Source: SIG440 sp045591035
GTDB lineage: Bacteria > Bacillota > Clostridia > Monoglobales > Monoglobaceae
Assembly (NCBI GenBank): GCA_045591035.1
Contig: JAZNSG010000008.1
Span: 1 to 40,690, forward strand
Direction of reading: 5' to 3'
Length of the DNA stretch: 40,690 bases
Translations under genes and position numbers: made by a program
Notes under the pieces: model-generated
Databases searched by the model: none
Seen by the model: the letters and a program-made list of their open reading frames with translations, nothing else
What the model was told of the DNA's origin: nothing
In this document: in pieces, positions 39,127-40,690 of the stretch
Numbering within the stretch: position 1 is the stretch's first letter
How the letters are laid out: each line of letters opens with the position of its first letter

Positions 39127-40101
39127 ATGACGCTAACAAAAATTGCAAAAGCTGCCAATGTCTCGGTTTCAACTGTCTCAAAAGTTTTCTCCGGCAGCAA
39201 CGAAATCAGCAGTGCCACAAAAGATCGGGTTATCAGTGTTGCGAAAGAGCTCGGCTGCTTTGAAAAATACTACAAGCCAAGCTTCTCCAAACGTCTTGTC
39301 GCCGTAATCTGTCCTGAGCTTCAGGGAATACACTATTCACAAATGGCAACATATCTTGAAAAACATATTGCCGCCCGAGGCGGCGTGACGCTCTTTTCGG
39401 TCAGCAACTTCTCCGCCGACACCCAGAGGGAGCTGATAGACTATTACACAAAGTTCGCAAACGTTGACGGAATAATTGTGATTGAGCCTGTTGATAAAAT
39501 CAAAAACAATACCGACGTTCCGATTATTCAAATCGGTCTTGATAAGGACGCAGGAAATGTCCATTCCATAACCGCAGACATAAGCGATGCGCTGAATCGC
39601 ACCATGGGATGTCTTGCAAGATATGGTCACAGCAAAATCGGCTTTATCGGAGAAAAATACACCTCAAAGGAATATCGTTTGTTCCACAAAGCAATTTTGA
39701 GTATGGGCCTTGGAATAGACCCTGACCATATTTCCGTGAATGACCATCGTTTTTACGATTGCGGTTACTATGGTATGGATGAAATTATACGAAAAGGGAA
39801 CCTTCCAACCGCTGTTTTCGCAGCGTACAGCCATATTGCAGTAGGTATTTTGCAACGTCTCAACGAAGAGCACCTGAATGTTCCTGAAGATATTTCTGTT
39901 ATTTGTATGGATGACATAAACGCCACACCCTACGAGAACTTAGAGCTTTCGTGTATACGAATGCATCTTGAAGAGCTTTGCTCCGAAGCAATTCATCTGT
40001 TCTTCAGGGTTCTTGCCAAGAGGAACAGGGTTTCAAAACACGTAATCACGGTTGAGCGTCAATTCTACCATGGGGAATCAATAAAAAATCTGCGTGGTTA
40101 A
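39127..40101 (+). CDS. LacI-family transcriptional regulator, probably of amino-sugar genes
   Basis: A 324-residue repressor-type protein. The LacI helix-turn-helix and hinge are at residues 1-50 (MTLTKIAKAANVSVSTVSKV, FSGSNEISSATKDRVISVAK). A periplasmic-binding-like sensor domain follows (about 57-324), with GIIVIEPVDKI, YGHSKIGFIGEKYTSKEYRL, PTAVFAAYSHIAVGILQRL and PEDISVICMDDINATPYENL. It is divergent from nagA with palindromes between, so control of nagA and its neighbour is likely. GTAGGAGGA precedes the ATG. The ligand is inferred only (an amino-sugar phosphate or the like). Confidence 0.9.
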   Translation: MTLTKIAKAANVSVSTVSKVFSGSNEISSATKDRVISVAKELGCFEKYYKPSFSKRLVAVICPELQGIHYSQMATYLEKHIAARGGVTLFSVSNFSADTQRELIDYYTKFANVDGIIVIEPVDKIKNNTDVPIIQIGLDKDAGNVHSITADISDALNRTMGCLARYGHSKIGFIGEKYTSKEYRLFHKAILSMGLGIDPDHISVNDHRFYDCGYYGMDEIIRKGNLPTAVFAAYSHIAVGILQRLNEEHLNVPEDISVICMDDINATPYENLELSCIRMHLEELCSEAIHLFFRVLAKRNRVSKHVITVERQFYHGESIKNLRG

Positions 40102-40112
40102 TTTCTTTTAGC

Positions 40113-40140
40113 AAAAAGACCTCCCATGGGCGGTCTTTTT
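40113..40140. terminator. Bidirectional terminator between the LacI gene and the HPr gene
   Basis: AAAAAGACC (40113-40121) with GGTCTTTTT (40132-40140), with an inner CCCATGGG. T-run on both strands. Confidence 0.82.
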
Positions 40141-40152
40141 TGATTTTATCAT

Positions 40153-40410
40153 CTAAAGATTTTCGGCAAAAAATTTCTCCAATGCTTTTACGGCGGCTTC
40201 TTCATCTTCTCCTGATACTGATACCTTTACGGTATCCGCCTTTTTTGCCCCCAGAGACATAACCGAAAATATTTTTTTAGCATCTGCTGACTTTTCTCCC
40301 ACTTTTAGCTTTATCTCCGAAGAAAAGTCATTGGCTGCTCTGACAAGCAAACCCGCAGGCCTTGCATGTATTCCTATCTCATCCTTTATTTTATAAGAAA
40401 ACTCTTTCAT
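40153..40410 (-). CDS. HPr-family phosphocarrier protein with Lys at position 46
   Basis: HPr passes phosphate from Enzyme I to PTS sugar permeases through His15. The 85-residue protein has H15 in IGIHARPAGLLV at the exact position. In Firmicutes Ser46 is the HPr-kinase target for carbon-catabolite control. Here the segment reads ADAKKIFSVMSLG, so position 46 is Lys. The protein should therefore lack that regulation, or serve a different route. GGAG lies before 40410. No Enzyme I is in the window. The amino-sugar genes beside it fit a sugar-uptake role. Confidence 0.88.
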   Translation of the reverse strand: MKEFSYKIKDEIGIHARPAGLLVRAANDFSSEIKLKVGEKSADAKKIFSVMSLGAKKADTVKVSVSGEDEEAAVKALEKFFAENL

Positions 40411-40514
40411 ATCAAAAACTCCTTTAAGTTAATTTAGAAATAATTATATTTATTTTACCCAAATGATACTTTTTAAATCATTTTTTAAATTTCTGATAAT
40501 TTTTAAGAAAACAC

Positions 40515-40543
40515 TTGATTTTTTAAATTATTTATAGTATAAT
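40515..40543 (+). promoter_or_regulatory. Promoter of the tRNA-Ser / tRNA-Pro cluster
   Basis: TTGATT (40515-40520), 17-nt spacer, TATAAT (40538-40543), 12 nt before the tRNA. Confidence 0.75.
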
Positions 40544-40555
40544 ATCCAAAGTCTC

Positions 40556-40647
40556 GGAGAGGTGGTCGAGATGGTTTAAGGCGCAGCATTGGAAATGCTG
40601 TGTGCGTTAATAGCGCACCGTGGGTTCGAATCCCATCCTCTCCTCCA
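40556..40647 (+). tRNA. tRNA-Ser (anticodon GGA)
   Basis: Acceptor GGAGAGG/CCTCTCC, anticodon loop TTGGAAA (anticodon GGA) in an AGCAT/GTGCT-type stem, a long variable arm (TGCGTTAATAGCGCA) as expected for class II tRNA, T arm GTGGG-TTCGAAT-CCCAT, and encoded CCA (40645-40647). The discriminator reads T. Confidence 0.95.
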
Positions 40648-40656
40648 GAACAACAT

Positions 40657-40690
40657 CGAGGTGTGGCTCAGTTTGGTAGAGTACTTCGTT
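40657..40690 (+). tRNA. Start of a tRNA cut by the window end, probably tRNA-Pro
   Basis: CGAGGTGTGGCTCAGTTTGG then TAGAGTACTTCGTT gives the acceptor 5' strand, D arm and the first half of an anticodon arm. The sequence closely resembles tRNA-Pro of Firmicutes (anticodon would follow directly). Only 34 nt are present, so identity is inferred. Confidence 0.75.

Noticed and set aside
1..40690. CRISPR array, prophage, insertion sequence or toxin-antitoxin pair
   Set aside because: No regularly spaced repeats, transposase, integrase or phage structural gene was found on either strand.

Overview
The window looks like a chromosomal segment of a low-to-medium GC Firmicute of the class Clostridia, probably near Oscillospiraceae/Ruminococcaceae. 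The evidence is the S10 ribosomal protein order, hrcA-grpE-dnaK-dnaJ behind a perfect CIRCE operator, a T-box leader, a YtvI-type membrane protein, a flavodiiron protein for anaerobic oxygen defence, and many sigma-A promoters of the TTGACA-17-TATAAT kind with GGAGG ribosome sites. No phage, plasmid, insertion-sequence or CRISPR signature was seen. The family placement is inference.

Layout. 1-4.6 kb: S10 operon (rpsJ-rplC-rplD-rplW-rplB-rpsS-rplV-rpsC, minus strand) behind a roughly 300-nt leader. 4.7-4.9 kb: an unassigned structured small RNA with its own promoter and terminator. 5-9.5 kb: cofactor-independent phosphoglycerate mutase, YtvI-like protein, a small membrane protein, rsmE and a histidine phosphatase. 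9.5-12.2 kb: serC-serA followed by RNase P RNA. 12.3-14 kb: two half-size TauE/SafE permeases and a Ppx/GppA phosphatase. 14.1-18.9 kb: tRNA-Thr, then a T-box leader controlling a three-gene unit: an XRE-cupin-acyl-CoA synthetase fusion, a MaoC hydratase and an ACT-ACT-metallo-beta-lactamase fusion. 19.1-20 kb: tmRNA and smpB. 20.1-28.1 kb: a minus-strand block with a Wzt/TagH-like ABC ATPase, two large paralogous double glycosyltransferases and a WalK-like sensor kinase. 28.1-29.5 kb: thyA-folA. 29.6-34.7 kb: heat-shock operon with a large palindromic element between dnaK and dnaJ. 34.7-36.7 kb: flavodiiron protein and sfsA. 36.8-40.4 kb: amino-sugar module (nagA, a NagB-like deaminase, a divergent LacI regulator with matching palindromes) and an HPr-like protein. 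40.5-40.7 kb: tRNA-Ser and the start of a probable tRNA-Pro.

How the parts fit. Most of the window is housekeeping: translation (S10 operon, tRNAs, tmRNA/SmpB, RNase P, RsmE), protein folding, serine and thymidylate synthesis. The accessory parts are the T-box operon, the surface-glycan block with its embedded kinase, and the amino-sugar module.

The strongest candidate for something undescribed is the T-box operon at 14.3-18.9 kb. Its leader is a tRNA-sensing switch, but none of its genes is an aminoacyl-tRNA synthetase or a recognisable amino-acid biosynthesis or transport gene. Next come the small RNA at 4729-4879 and the palindromic element at 33265-33396. All promoter, operator and RNA-structure calls were made by eye; no alignment, folding or database search was run.
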